DNA of 9,591 nt from positions 1-9,591 of the forward strand of contig JAUVJB010000113.1 in the NCBI GenBank assembly GCA_030592465.1, written 5' to 3'. This stretch comes from Bacteroidota bacterium (GTDB lineage: Bacteria; Bacteroidota; Bacteroidia; Bacteroidales; B39-G9). A program made the position numbers and the translations under genes. Within the stretch, counting starts at the first letter, position 1, and every line of letters begins with the position of its first letter. Of the stretch, positions 1-7,577 are shown piece after piece. The notes below the pieces were generated by a model. That model made no database searches, was not told where the DNA came from, and saw nothing but the letters and a program-made list of their open reading frames with translations.

Positions 1-8
1 GTTTTCAT
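1..8 (-). CDS. Possible 5' end of a further gene, cut by the window edge
   Basis: On the minus strand, 10 bases after the stop codon of the endonuclease-like gene, there is an ATG (positions 8-6) followed by AAA. It is preceded by GGAG three bases upstream (TTGGAGAAAATG), the only Shine-Dalgarno-like sequence I noticed ahead of a start in this window. Only two codons and part of a third are inside the window, so nothing can be said about the product. Tight spacing and the same strand suggest co-transcription with the preceding gene. If that gene is a type II restriction enzyme, a cognate DNA methyltransferase is an obvious candidate, but that is inference from context only. Confidence 0.35.
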
Positions 9-18
9 TTTCTCCAAT

Positions 19-873
19 TTATTCTCCTATTAAACTTAAAAATCTCTCTGCTCTTGAAATATCATCTTTTTCTTTTGCAGATACAGTTATTATTTGTCCT
101 AATTTTCTTTTAGGCAACATTGAAGAAAAAAAATTCATATCAGAATTAATTACTTCTTTTATATAATTAGTTAAGTCTTTATATTCATTGAATGTTTGAA
201 AACCTTTGCCATCTGTGTTTTTTATAAAATCATTTGTTGGGTTTGGGTATAAAGAAATAAAACTTTGAATAATTCCGGCTTTTTTTAAAAAGTCTACTTT
301 TTTTGAATAGTTTTTTGTAATGGGACTATTTCCAAGAATAATAATTGGAATTATTGTTGATTCTTTTCCGGAAACTCTAATGTTAATAGATTTCCCAATT
401 GCCTTTAACATTGAGTCCGAACGAAGAATTGACGGATTACCTTTATGGGTTTTATAATCACCAATAAAATTTACTTTGTTAGCTTCAAATTTGTAGTTAT
501 TAACAATACTCATTTTAATTTCAAAGAGCAGTTTTATGTTTTCTGCTTTTTGATGGGTATCATTTGTTGTGCAAAATGCTAAGTCAGCATCACTTTGAGT
601 TGACAACCCAAGTTCTGAACAAACGACACTATTAACTGCAAATAATCCTAAACTTTCAGCAATTGATTGAAAAAAGTCTTTGCTCCATTTTTCAGTATAT
701 TGTCCAATTAATGAGTTTCTACTCTGTAAAGTTTGTCCTTCTGCACCTTTTCCCTTTGGGACATATGCAAAATAACCGTCAGTTAATTTGTAAAATAATT
801 GCTCTGGTGAAGCAAAGTTTTTCATTGCTTCAGTAAAAAATCGTTTTTCAATATTAGTATTCCAAAATGTCAT
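19..873 (-). CDS. Putative type II restriction-endonuclease-like protein (PD-(D/E)xK type)
   Basis: This encodes a soluble protein of 284 residues with no signal peptide or membrane segment. I do not recognise a named family with certainty. The functional clue is an acidic residue pair in SDADLAF (D95, D97), followed about 20 residues later by a hydrophobic strand ending in LLFEIKMS (E118, K120). This D-(about 20)-ExK layout on a beta strand is the usual metal-binding core of PD-(D/E)xK nucleases. The region before it (about 55-90) looks helical, and a second hydrophobic strand (STIIPIIILG, 172-181) follows, as in that fold. The size is typical of a stand-alone type II restriction enzyme. The open frame extends to a TTG at 897, but that TTG is the end of a -7 promoter box, so I start at the ATG at 873. 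It lies 99 bases downstream of cysS on the same strand and may be followed by another gene at position 8. The alternative is a nuclease from some other PD-(D/E)xK family, or an unrelated protein with a chance motif. Confidence 0.6.
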   Translation of the reverse strand: MTFWNTNIEKRFFTEAMKNFASPEQLFYKLTDGYFAYVPKGKGAEGQTLQSRNSLIGQYTEKWSKDFFQSIAESLGLFAVNSVVCSELGLSTQSDADLAFCTTNDTHQKAENIKLLFEIKMSIVNNYKFEANKVNFIGDYKTHKGNPSILRSDSMLKAIGKSINIRVSGKESTIIPIIILGNSPITKNYSKKVDFLKKAGIIQSFISLYPNPTNDFIKNTDGKGFQTFNEYKDLTNYIKEVINSDMNFFSSMLPKRKLGQIITVSAKEKDDISRAERFLSLIGE

Positions 874-894
874 AAATTTTTCTTTAATAAAATA

Positions 895-902
895 CAAAGA
901 TA
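895..902 (-). promoter_or_regulatory. Bacteroidetes-type -7 box (TATCTTTG) of the endonuclease-like gene
   Basis: The minus strand reads TATCTTTG, a full match to the Bacteroidetes sigma-70 -7 consensus TAnnTTTG. It ends 21 bases before the ATG at 873. No clear TTTG/TTG -33 partner is visible at the expected distance. The box contains the TTG at 897-895 that would otherwise be taken as the start codon, which argues that translation begins at 873. It also suggests the gene has its own promoter and does not depend on read-through from cysS. Confidence 0.5.
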
Positions 903-972
903 ATCCATTCTTCTTGTATCTTCCTTATTAATATTCGGTTTCTTTAAATGCCCTACAACTACTGACTACCTA

Positions 973-2445
973 CTATTTCCGAACCTCCCACTCAAAACCG
1001 TCTTTTTTGTCTTTTACAACTATTCCAATTCTATCAAGTTCGTCTCTAATCTTGTCTGAAAGCTCAAAATCTTTTCTTTTTTTTGCATCTAATCTTATAT
1101 TTAGAATTGCATCAACAGCATTATTTAAAATGTCGTTTGAGACAGAATCTGTTTCTTCATTTTTTAATCCAAGAATATCGAAAACAAAATCGTTATATAT
1201 CTTTTTCAATAAAATTAAATCGTCATTACTTATGGTATTTTTACCTGCATCAATAGAATTAATTATTTTAATGCCATCGAATAAATAAGAAAGTAAAATC
1301 GGGCTGTTCAAATCATCATTTAAAGCATTATAACATTTTTGTTCAAAGCTTTTAATGTCAACTGATGATTTTTCAGCAGGCTTAATTTTATTCAAAGTAT
1401 CTATCCCGTTAAATAGTTTTTGCAAACCTTTTTCAGCAGCGTTAATGGCATCCTTAGAAAAATTTAATGTGCTGCGGTAATGAGCCTGAAGAATAAAAAA
1501 ACGTATAGCCATTGGGCTGAATTTTTTTTCTAAAAACTTGCTACTTCCGCTAAAGAGTTCGTTAAGTGTAATAAAATTACCTAGCGATTTGCCCATTTTC
1601 TGACCATTAATAGTAATCATATTGTTATGTACCCAATATTTTACTGATTCATGACCATTTGCTGCAACCGATTGAGCAATCTCACACTCATGATGAGGAA
1701 AAATTAAATCCATACCTCCACCGTCAATGTCAAATTTTTCGCCGAGATATTTAGTGCTCATAACCGAACATTCAAGATGCCATCCGGGATAACCCTCACT
1801 CCATTTTGAAGGCCAGTGCATAATATGTTCAGGGTCAGCCTTTTTCCACAAAGCAAAATCAAACGGATTTTTTTTCTCATCCTGACCGTCTAAAGCACGA
1901 GTATTATTAAGTAAATCTTCTAATACACGACCTGATAGTTTGCCGTAATTATATTTCTTATTATATTTCTCAATATCAAAATAAACAGAACCATTTACTT
2001 CATAAGCAAACCCGTTTTTAAGAATTTGTTCTGCCATTTGCTGTTGTTCAATAATATGACCCGATGCTCTTGGTTCAATGCTTGGAGGCAACGTGTTTAA
2101 TTGATTCATATTATTATGAAAACTGTTAGCATAACGCTGAACAACCTCCATTGGCTCCAATTGTTCTAAACGAGCTTTTTTTTGTATTTTGTCTTCACCC
2201 TGATCTGCATCATTAACGAGATGACCAACATCGGTAATGTTGCGAACATAACGAACATTATAACCGAGATGCTTTAAATATCTGAAAAGCAAATCAAAGG
2301 TTATTGCCGGTCGTGCATGCCCTAAATGTGCGTCACCATATACTGTTGGTCCGCAAACATACATGCCAACAAAAGGTGAGTTAATTGGTTCAAATAATTC
2401 CTTTTTACGCGATAGCGTATTGTAAATAAACAACTTGTTTTGCAT
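973..2445 (-). CDS. cysS: Cysteinyl-tRNA synthetase
   Basis: Cytoplasmic class I aminoacyl-tRNA synthetase that activates cysteine with ATP and charges tRNA-Cys. At 490 residues it is full length for the family. The zinc and cysteine-binding set is intact: C31 in YVCGPTVY, C226 in GWHLEC, and H251 and E255 in FPHHECE. The HIGH signature appears as H40-L-G-H43. The KMSKS loop appears as K283-M-G-K-S287, with glycine replacing the first serine. The Rossmann catalytic domain with its insertion covers roughly residues 20-300. A helical tRNA-binding region follows, and the C-terminal end (KDKKDGFEWEVRK) is the conserved tail of bacterial CysRS. The ATG start at 2445 gives the normal N-terminus, with the family's short lead before the first strand. 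It lies 40 bases downstream of the MORN-like gene, with a promoter-like box in the gap. The stop is TAG. No rho-independent terminator is visible after it. Confidence 0.97.
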   Translation of the reverse strand: MQNKLFIYNTLSRKKELFEPINSPFVGMYVCGPTVYGDAHLGHARPAITFDLLFRYLKHLGYNVRYVRNITDVGHLVNDADQGEDKIQKKARLEQLEPMEVVQRYANSFHNNMNQLNTLPPSIEPRASGHIIEQQQMAEQILKNGFAYEVNGSVYFDIEKYNKKYNYGKLSGRVLEDLLNNTRALDGQDEKKNPFDFALWKKADPEHIMHWPSKWSEGYPGWHLECSVMSTKYLGEKFDIDGGGMDLIFPHHECEIAQSVAANGHESVKYWVHNNMITINGQKMGKSLGNFITLNELFSGSSKFLEKKFSPMAIRFFILQAHYRSTLNFSKDAINAAEKGLQKLFNGIDTLNKIKPAEKSSVDIKSFEQKCYNALNDDLNSPILLSYLFDGIKIINSIDAGKNTISNDDLILLKKIYNDFVFDILGLKNEETDSVSNDILNNAVDAILNIRLDAKKRKDFELSDKIRDELDRIGIVVKDKKDGFEWEVRK

Positions 2446-2473
2446 AATATTAATGATGATTAAAACCGGAAGG

Positions 2474-2505
2474 CAAAATTACTAATTATTTTTTTAGATT
2501 ATCAA
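2474..2505 (-). promoter_or_regulatory. Candidate cysS promoter (TTG - 21 nt - TAATTTTG)
   Basis: On the minus strand TAATTTTG (2481-2474) matches the Bacteroidetes -7 consensus TAnnTTTG and ends 28 bases before the cysS ATG. A TTG at 2505-2503 lies 21 bases upstream and could act as the -33 element, slightly longer than the usual spacing of about 19. The -33 part falls inside the 3' end of the preceding MORN-like gene, whose stop is at 2486. cysS can therefore probably be transcribed independently of that gene. Confidence 0.5.
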
Positions 2506-3316
2506 TATTTCGGATAAGTTTCCCATTTTTATATATAGAAGTCTTAATTAATTCACCATTACTATTATAAAAATATCGTTTCCCATCAACTAATCTGCCA
2601 TTTAAAAATTCACCTTCTCTGTCAACTTTTTTATTTTTATTATTAAGTTTATAATAACCATTGCCTGTAAACAATTTAACTGACTCTATCGACTTTTCTT
2701 TTTTAGTAACAATTGCTTTCGTTTCTTGTTTTTTATAATGTTTAACCGAAGTCTCATCTAATTTGCCGTCAGCAAAACTTTTTTCCGATTTTAATGAACC
2801 ATCCACATAGTATTCTTTTAAGGCTCCTGCCTCTTTACCGTTCGCCCAGTCGCCTTCAATCATTAAATTTCCATTTTCATGATAATATTTTTGATCACCT
2901 GTTCGCTTACCGCTCGAATTATAATTCCAGTCATACGAAAGTTTACCATTTTCAAAATAATACTTATAATTACCTGTCCATTTATTTATTTTCCATATTC
3001 CTTCTTCAGAAACATTTCCATTAGCATAATAAAATTTTGCATATCCTGTCGGGATATTATTCAAATATGTTATTTCACTTTTTATAGTTCCTGATTTATA
3101 ATATTTTTTCCAGATGCCGCTCTTTTTACCGTTTTTATATATTCCCTCATCAATCTTTTTACCTGTATCTTCGTTAAAACTAATCCACAAACCTTGTTTT
3201 AAATTATTATTATCGATACGATTGATAGTATCACCATTAAGAATTTTAAAATTTTGAGCAACATTATTAATGTTAATCAAAAAAATAAAAGAAGATAATA
3301 AAAATAAAAATTTCAT
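2486..3316 (-). CDS. Exported MORN-like / YwqK-family repeat protein
   Basis: A protein of 276 residues. The N-terminus has a lysine, a hydrophobic stretch (FLFLLSSFIFLI, about 3-14) and a plausible signal-peptidase site near NNVA-Q (20/21), so it is probably secreted to the periplasm or cell surface. I see no lipobox cysteine. The mature part is a string of degenerate repeats of about 23-25 residues, of the form G-x-x-K-x-Y-Y-x-x-G-x-L. They begin near residues 41, 67, 91, 115, 140 and 164, with a weaker unit near 188 and a final one near 245. Between about 194 and 235 a lysine-rich linker (KKQETKAIVTKKEKS) interrupts the array. Such proteins are often annotated as 'toxin-antitoxin system YwqK family antitoxin' or 'MORN repeat protein'. 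In Bacteroidetes they usually stand alone and their job is not known. I found no toxin partner beside it and would not call it an antitoxin. Confidence 0.85.
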   Translation of the reverse strand: MKFLFLLSSFIFLININNVAQNFKILNGDTINRIDNNNLKQGLWISFNEDTGKKIDEGIYKNGKKSGIWKKYYKSGTIKSEITYLNNIPTGYAKFYYANGNVSEEGIWKINKWTGNYKYYFENGKLSYDWNYNSSGKRTGDQKYYHENGNLMIEGDWANGKEAGALKEYYVDGSLKSEKSFADGKLDETSVKHYKKQETKAIVTKKEKSIESVKLFTGNGYYKLNNKNKKVDREGEFLNGRLVDGKRYFYNSNGELIKTSIYKNGKLIRNIDNLKK

Positions 3317-3463
3317 ATTCGTGTTTTTGTATTTATCTCATATTTAACAATATAAAAATAATAATTTTAATAATAAACCTTAAACTCTTTATTTTTATAT
3401 TCATTGCTTATATGTGTTACTCATTCTGTTCATTAATATGCTCTAAATATATAATTGAATTTT

Positions 3464-3751
3464 TTAACATTGATATATGTATTTAATATCTTGATTGATA
3501 AATGGTTTTATTTTATTACTTAATGATTTCTCAGTAACTAAATCAATTTTTATTCCCAATTTCTCCGAAAGATTTTGTTCTATTTCAATTAAATCGAACA
3601 AAGTAATATTCATGCCAAATGAAACAAGAATATCTAAATCGCTTTTTGTTGTATTTTCATTTCTGGCAAAAGAGCCAAATATGCCAATTCTATTGGGATT
3701 GAAACGCTCAATTTTTTTAATTATAATATTCCTTTGGCTGTCAGAAATCAT
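3464..3751 (-). CDS. MNT-type minimal nucleotidyltransferase (MntA-like antitoxin domain)
   Basis: This is a small cytoplasmic protein of 95 residues with the DNA polymerase beta-like nucleotidyltransferase core. It has the G26-S27-F-A-R signature, then S37-D38-L-D40 in SDLDILVSF. The third acidic residue, D70, lies in IKIDLVTEKSL. The complete acidic triad suggests an active enzyme. Close relatives are the MntA antitoxins, which AMPylate the HEPN-domain RNase toxin HepT, and related solitary minimal nucleotidyltransferases. No HepT-like gene lies next to it: the 147 bases downstream and the 121 bases upstream are non-coding. This copy is therefore solitary here, unless its partner is elsewhere. 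The start is an ATG with a -7 box 22 bases upstream. It is divergent from metH, a chance neighbour as far as I can tell. Confidence 0.9.
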   Translation of the reverse strand: MISDSQRNIIIKKIERFNPNRIGIFGSFARNENTTKSDLDILVSFGMNITLFDLIEIEQNLSEKLGIKIDLVTEKSLSNKIKPFINQDIKYIYQC

Positions 3752-3773
3752 ATTGTAAATATATTATTTTAAT

Positions 3774-3781
3774 CAAAAATA
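3774..3781 (-). promoter_or_regulatory. -7 box (TATTTTTG) of the nucleotidyltransferase gene
   Basis: The minus strand reads TATTTTTG, matching TAnnTTTG, and ends 22 bases before the ATG at 3751. No -33 TTTG is seen at the normal spacing. It shares the 121-base divergent region with the metH box. Confidence 0.4.
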
Positions 3782-3836
3782 AGGAATTATAAACTATTAT
3801 AAAAAAGAATTTTCCAAAATTGTAAATTTTTGTTGT

Positions 3837-3844
3837 TATTTTTG
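3837..3844 (+). promoter_or_regulatory. -7 box (TATTTTTG) of metH
   Basis: TATTTTTG matches the Bacteroidetes -7 consensus and ends 28 bases before the GTG start of metH. A TTG at 3820-3822 lies only 14 bases upstream, too close for a good -33. If this box is used, the leader is only about 20 bases. That leaves no room for a cobalamin or SAM riboswitch, both of which control methionine genes in many other bacteria. Confidence 0.45.
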
Positions 3845-3872
3845 CAAACAAAAATAAATTAATAAAATAATT

Positions 3873-6800
3873 GTGAAGAACATCTATAAAGAATTAGAAA
3901 AAAGAATATTAGTACTCGATGGTGCAATGGGCACCATGATACAACAAAAAAAATTAACAGAGGAAGATTTTAGGGGCGAACGATTTAAAAATTACAGCTG
4001 CGATTTAAAAGGAAACAACGACTTATTATCAATCACAAAACCGGAAGTAATAAAAAATATTCATAAACAATTTATTGAAGCTGGAGCCGATATTATTGAA
4101 ACAAACACTTTTAATTCAAACAAAATATCAATGAGAGACTATGACATGGAGTCTTTTGTTTACGAATTGAATGTAACAGCTGCTCAAAATGCTGTTGAAG
4201 TTGCAAATAAATATTCAACCGACCAAAAACCAATTTTTATCGCAGGTTCAATAGGCCCTACAAACAAAACTGCATCAATGTCGTCTGATGTTAACGATCC
4301 CGGTTTTCGTGCAGAAACATTTGACGATTTTGTTGAAGCATACAGCGAACAAGTTGCCGGCTTAATCGACGGAGGTGTCGATATATTATTAATTGAAACT
4401 GTTTTCGATATTTTAAATGCTAAAGCTGCTTTATTTGCCATCAACAAAATTTTTAAACAAAAAAACATCAAATTACCTGTTATGGTTTCTGTTACTGTTG
4501 CTGACATTAGCGGAAGAACTCTATCAGGACAAACAGTTGAAGCTTTTCTAATTTCATTATCTGATTACGACTTATTAAGCATTGGATTAAATTGCTCTTT
4601 TGGTGCCGAAGGGCTGCAACCTTACCTTGAAGAGTTGTCGGCTAAAGCACCATTTTATGTAAGTGCCTATCCTAATGCAGGTTTGCCCAATCAATTCGGT
4701 GAGTATGACCAGAGTGCCAAACAAATGGCAGAAAGAATAAAAGTATATTTAGATAAACAACTCGTTAATATTGTTGGTGGATGCTGTGGCACAACACCTA
4801 CACACATTGCCGTTTTTTCGGAATTTGCATCAAAAGCTGTTCCGCGAGAAATCCCCGATATTAAAATCAAAACACAACTTAGTGGTTTAGAACCTGTATT
4901 TATTAGTAAAGAGACTAATTTTGTGAATATTGGCGAAAGAACAAATGTTGCAGGTTCACGAAAATTTGCTCGTTTAATAAGAGAAAAAAAATATGAAGAA
5001 GCATTATCAATAGCAAGAGCACAAGTTGACGGAGGTGCTCAAATAATTGATGTTAACATGGATGATGCCATGCTCGATGCTGAAAAAGAAATGGTTAAGT
5101 TTCTTAATCTTATGGTTTCTGAACCTGAAATTGCCCGTCTGCCTGTAATGATTGATTCTTCTAAATGGTCGGTTATTGAAGCCGGTTTAAAATGTTTGCA
5201 GGGAAAATCTATTGTCAATTCAATAAGTTTAAAAGAAGGTGAAGAGGCTTTTATTGAAAAAGCTGAAAAAATTAAAAATTACGGTGCTGCTGTTGTTGTA
5301 ATGGCTTTCGATGAAAAAGGTCAGGCAGTTACTTACGAAGATAAAATTAAAATCTGTAAACGTGCTTATGATATCTTGGTAAATAAAGTAAATTTCAAAG
5401 CTCAAAACATAATTTTTGACCCAAATATTTTGACAATTGCCACAGGCATTGAAGAACATAATAATTTGGCTGTTGATTTTATTAATGCAACTGCTTGGAT
5501 TAAAAAAAATCTTAAATATGCTAAAGTAAGTGGTGGCGTGAGCAATCTGTCATTTGCATTTAGAGGCAACAACACAGTTCGCGAAGCTATGCACTCTGTG
5601 TTTTTATATCATGCTATAAAAGCAGGCATGGATATGGCTATTGTTAATCCAGGGATGTTGCAGATTTATGACGAAATACCAAAAGACTTATTGCAACTCG
5701 TTGAAGATGTTGTGCTTAACCGCAGAGATGATGCCACGGAAAGATTAATTGATTTTGCTCATAACATAAAAAATGTTGATGATAAAAAAATTAAAATTGC
5801 AGACTGGAGAAGTTTTAATACTGACGAAAAATTAAAGCATGCGTTAATTAAAGGCATTATTGATTATCTTGAAGATGATTTGAAAGAAGCTTTAAAAAAA
5901 TATGATTCGGGTTTAGAAATTATTGAAGGTCCGTTAATGTCAGGAATGAATTATGTGGGTAAGCTATTTGGTGAAGGTAAAATGTTTTTGCCCCAGGTTG
6001 TTAAGACTGCAAGAGTGATGAAAAAGGCGGTTTCAATTTTACAACCATATATTGAAGAAAATCAAAACACTAAAACAAAATCGGCCGGAAAAATTTTACT
6101 GGCAACAGTAAAAGGCGATGTTCACGATATAGGCAAAAACATTGTAAATGTTGTTTGGTCGTGTAATAACTACGAAATTATTGATATGGGAGTAATGGTT
6201 CCTACAAAAAATATTATTGAAACAGCTATTAAAGAAAAAGTTGACATTGTCAGTTTAAGCGGATTAATTACACCATCGCTCGACGAAATGATAAATGTAG
6301 CCAAACAAATGGAACAAACCCGGTTTAATATTCCGTTATTGATTGGCGGTGCAACAACCTCAAAAATTCATACTGCCGTAAAAATTGCACCTGAATACAG
6401 TGGCATTACTGCTTATGTTAAAGATGCATCACAAGCGGTTATTGCTGTTAATAATCTATTGAACGATAAGAAAAAAGAAGAATATGCTAAATCTATATCT
6501 GAAGAATATAAAAAAATTAGAGCTGCACACTATAATAAAAAAAGTATTGAATATTTATCTTTAAAAAATGCTCGTGATAACAGGTTATTAATAAACTACG
6601 ATGAAGATAAGCCGATTGTTCCGAAAATAAAAGGCATTAAAACTTTTGACAATTATTCTGTTAAAGATATTAGAGAATATATTAACTGGGATTTCTTTTT
6701 TAAAGCATGGGAGTTAAAAGGCAGATTCCCGAAAATATTTGATGACCCGAAAATTGGTAGAGAAGCTCGCAAATTATACGATGATGCTCAAATTTTATTA

Positions 6801-7517
6801 GACAATATTATTAAAAACAATCTGCTTAAAGCAAAAGTTGTTATTGGTTTTTTTCCTGCAAATTCAATTAATGATGATATTGAAATTTATACTGACGAAA
6901 CAAGAACAAAAGTATTAATAACTTTTCACACCTTACGTCAACAGCAAGAAAAAAACGATGATAGTAAAAACTTATCTTTATCTGATTTTATTGCTTCTAA
7001 GCATACCGGAATAAACGATTATATTGGAGCATTTGCTTTAACTACAGGTATTGGCATTGAAAAGCAGTTAAATAAAAATGACGACTATCAAAATATCTTG
7101 ATTAAAACAATATCAGACAGACTTGCCGAAGCTTTTGCCGAATTGTTACACTTAAGAGTAAGAAAAGAATTTTGGGCTTATGCTCCAAACGAAAACATTA
7201 ACAAAGATGACTTAATTAAAGCAAAATTTCAAGGTATTCGCCCTGCTGTTGGCTATCCTGCTTGTCCTGACCATTCGGAGAAAAAAATTCTTTTCGATTT
7301 GTTAGATGCTGAAAAAAATACAGGAATAATTCTAAGCGAAAATTTTGCAATGTATCCAACGGCTTCAGTTTGCGGATTGTATTTTGCAAATAAAAATTCT
7401 AAATATTTCGGACTAAGTAAAATATCTAAAGACCAAATTCAGGATTATGCCAAACGAAAAAATATCAGTATTAATCTATCAGAAAAATATTTATCGCAAA
7501 ATTTGAATTATAAATGA
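3873..7517 (+). CDS. metH: Cobalamin-dependent methionine synthase
   Basis: Cytoplasmic enzyme that moves a methyl group from 5-methyl-tetrahydrofolate via methylcobalamin to homocysteine, giving methionine and THF. Its 1214 residues carry all four modules in order. The homocysteine domain (about 1-330) has the zinc cysteines C241 (GLNCSFG) and C304/C305 (GGCCGTTP). The pterin domain (about 345-620) starts with NIGERTNVAGSRKF. The B12 cap and cobalamin domain (about 650-880) has D749-x-H751-x-x-G754 (GDVHDIGK), where H751 is the lower axial ligand, and S802 in TPSLDEM. The reactivation domain (about 900-1214) has the AdoMet-binding RPAVGYPACPDHSEK (from R1123). The start is GTG at 3873: an in-frame stop at 3855 leaves no better upstream codon, and the next ATG would delete the conserved LDGAMGT strand. 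The gene is intact, with a TGA stop. metF follows after 364 bases of repeat-rich DNA. Confidence 0.98.
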   Translation: MKNIYKELEKRILVLDGAMGTMIQQKKLTEEDFRGERFKNYSCDLKGNNDLLSITKPEVIKNIHKQFIEAGADIIETNTFNSNKISMRDYDMESFVYELNVTAAQNAVEVANKYSTDQKPIFIAGSIGPTNKTASMSSDVNDPGFRAETFDDFVEAYSEQVAGLIDGGVDILLIETVFDILNAKAALFAINKIFKQKNIKLPVMVSVTVADISGRTLSGQTVEAFLISLSDYDLLSIGLNCSFGAEGLQPYLEELSAKAPFYVSAYPNAGLPNQFGEYDQSAKQMAERIKVYLDKQLVNIVGGCCGTTPTHIAVFSEFASKAVPREIPDIKIKTQLSGLEPVFISKETNFVNIGERTNVAGSRKFARLIREKKYEEALSIARAQVDGGAQIIDVNMDDAMLDAEKEMVKFLNLMVSEPEIARLPVMIDSSKWSVIEAGLKCLQGKSIVNSISLKEGEEAFIEKAEKIKNYGAAVVVMAFDEKGQAVTYEDKIKICKRAYDILVNKVNFKAQNIIFDPNILTIATGIEEHNNLAVDFINATAWIKKNLKYAKVSGGVSNLSFAFRGNNTVREAMHSVFLYHAIKAGMDMAIVNPGMLQIYDEIPKDLLQLVEDVVLNRRDDATERLIDFAHNIKNVDDKKIKIADWRSFNTDEKLKHALIKGIIDYLEDDLKEALKKYDSGLEIIEGPLMSGMNYVGKLFGEGKMFLPQVVKTARVMKKAVSILQPYIEENQNTKTKSAGKILLATVKGDVHDIGKNIVNVVWSCNNYEIIDMGVMVPTKNIIETAIKEKVDIVSLSGLITPSLDEMINVAKQMEQTRFNIPLLIGGATTSKIHTAVKIAPEYSGITAYVKDASQAVIAVNNLLNDKKKEEYAKSISEEYKKIRAAHYNKKSIEYLSLKNARDNRLLINYDEDKPIVPKIKGIKTFDNYSVKDIREYINWDFFFKAWELKGRFPKIFDDPKIGREARKLYDDAQILLDNIIKNNLLKAKVVIGFFPANSINDDIEIYTDETRTKVLITFHTLRQQQEKNDDSKNLSLSDFIASKHTGINDYIGAFALTTGIGIEKQLNKNDDYQNILIKTISDRLAEAFAELLHLRVRKEFWAYAPNENINKDDLIKAKFQGIRPAVGYPACPDHSEKKILFDLLDAEKNTGIILSENFAMYPTASVCGLYFANKNSKYFGLSKISKDQIQDYAKRKNISINLSEKYLSQNLNYK

Positions 7518-7538
7518 GTTAAATTGCTATATTGCCTG

Positions 7539-7567
7539 CCCCGTTGCGAAGAATTAGCGTATCGGGG
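7539..7567. repeat. CCCCG / CGGGG inverted pair after metH
   Basis: A 5-base GC-only stem (CCCCG at 7539-7543, CGGGG at 7563-7567) encloses a 19-base loop, starting 22 bases after the metH stop. There is no T-run afterwards, so it is not a standard rho-independent terminator. It could still slow transcription or protect the mRNA end. It may equally be part of the repeat cluster. Confidence 0.3.
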
Positions 7568-7577
7568 TTAAATTGTT

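Noticed and set aside
1007..1288. Plus-strand open frame of 93 codons antisense to cysS
   Set aside because: It lies wholly within the strongly supported cysS gene, has low-complexity Ser/Phe/Ile composition typical of an antisense frame, and shows no motif.
2794..3094. Two overlapping plus-strand frames antisense to the MORN-like gene
   Set aside because: They mirror the repeated Tyr/Gly/Lys codons of the real gene and have no recognisable domain.
2486..3751. MORN-like gene and nucleotidyltransferase as a toxin-antitoxin pair
   Set aside because: One product appears exported and the other cytoplasmic, and 147 non-coding bases separate them. The 'YwqK antitoxin' label alone is not evidence of a pair.
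3495..3758. Plus-strand frame of 87 codons antisense to the nucleotidyltransferase, considered as a hidden toxin partner
   Set aside because: It has no HEPN signature (RxxxxH) and is explained as a shadow of the gene with the intact GS...DxD motif.
3752..3872. Cobalamin or SAM riboswitch before metH
   Set aside because: The region is only 121 bases, shared with a divergent promoter. I see no B12-box-like or SAM-type helices, and the likely leader is about 20 bases.
4184..5459. Minus-strand frames of 107 and 76 codons within metH
   Set aside because: They are inside conserved MetH domains and show no family features.
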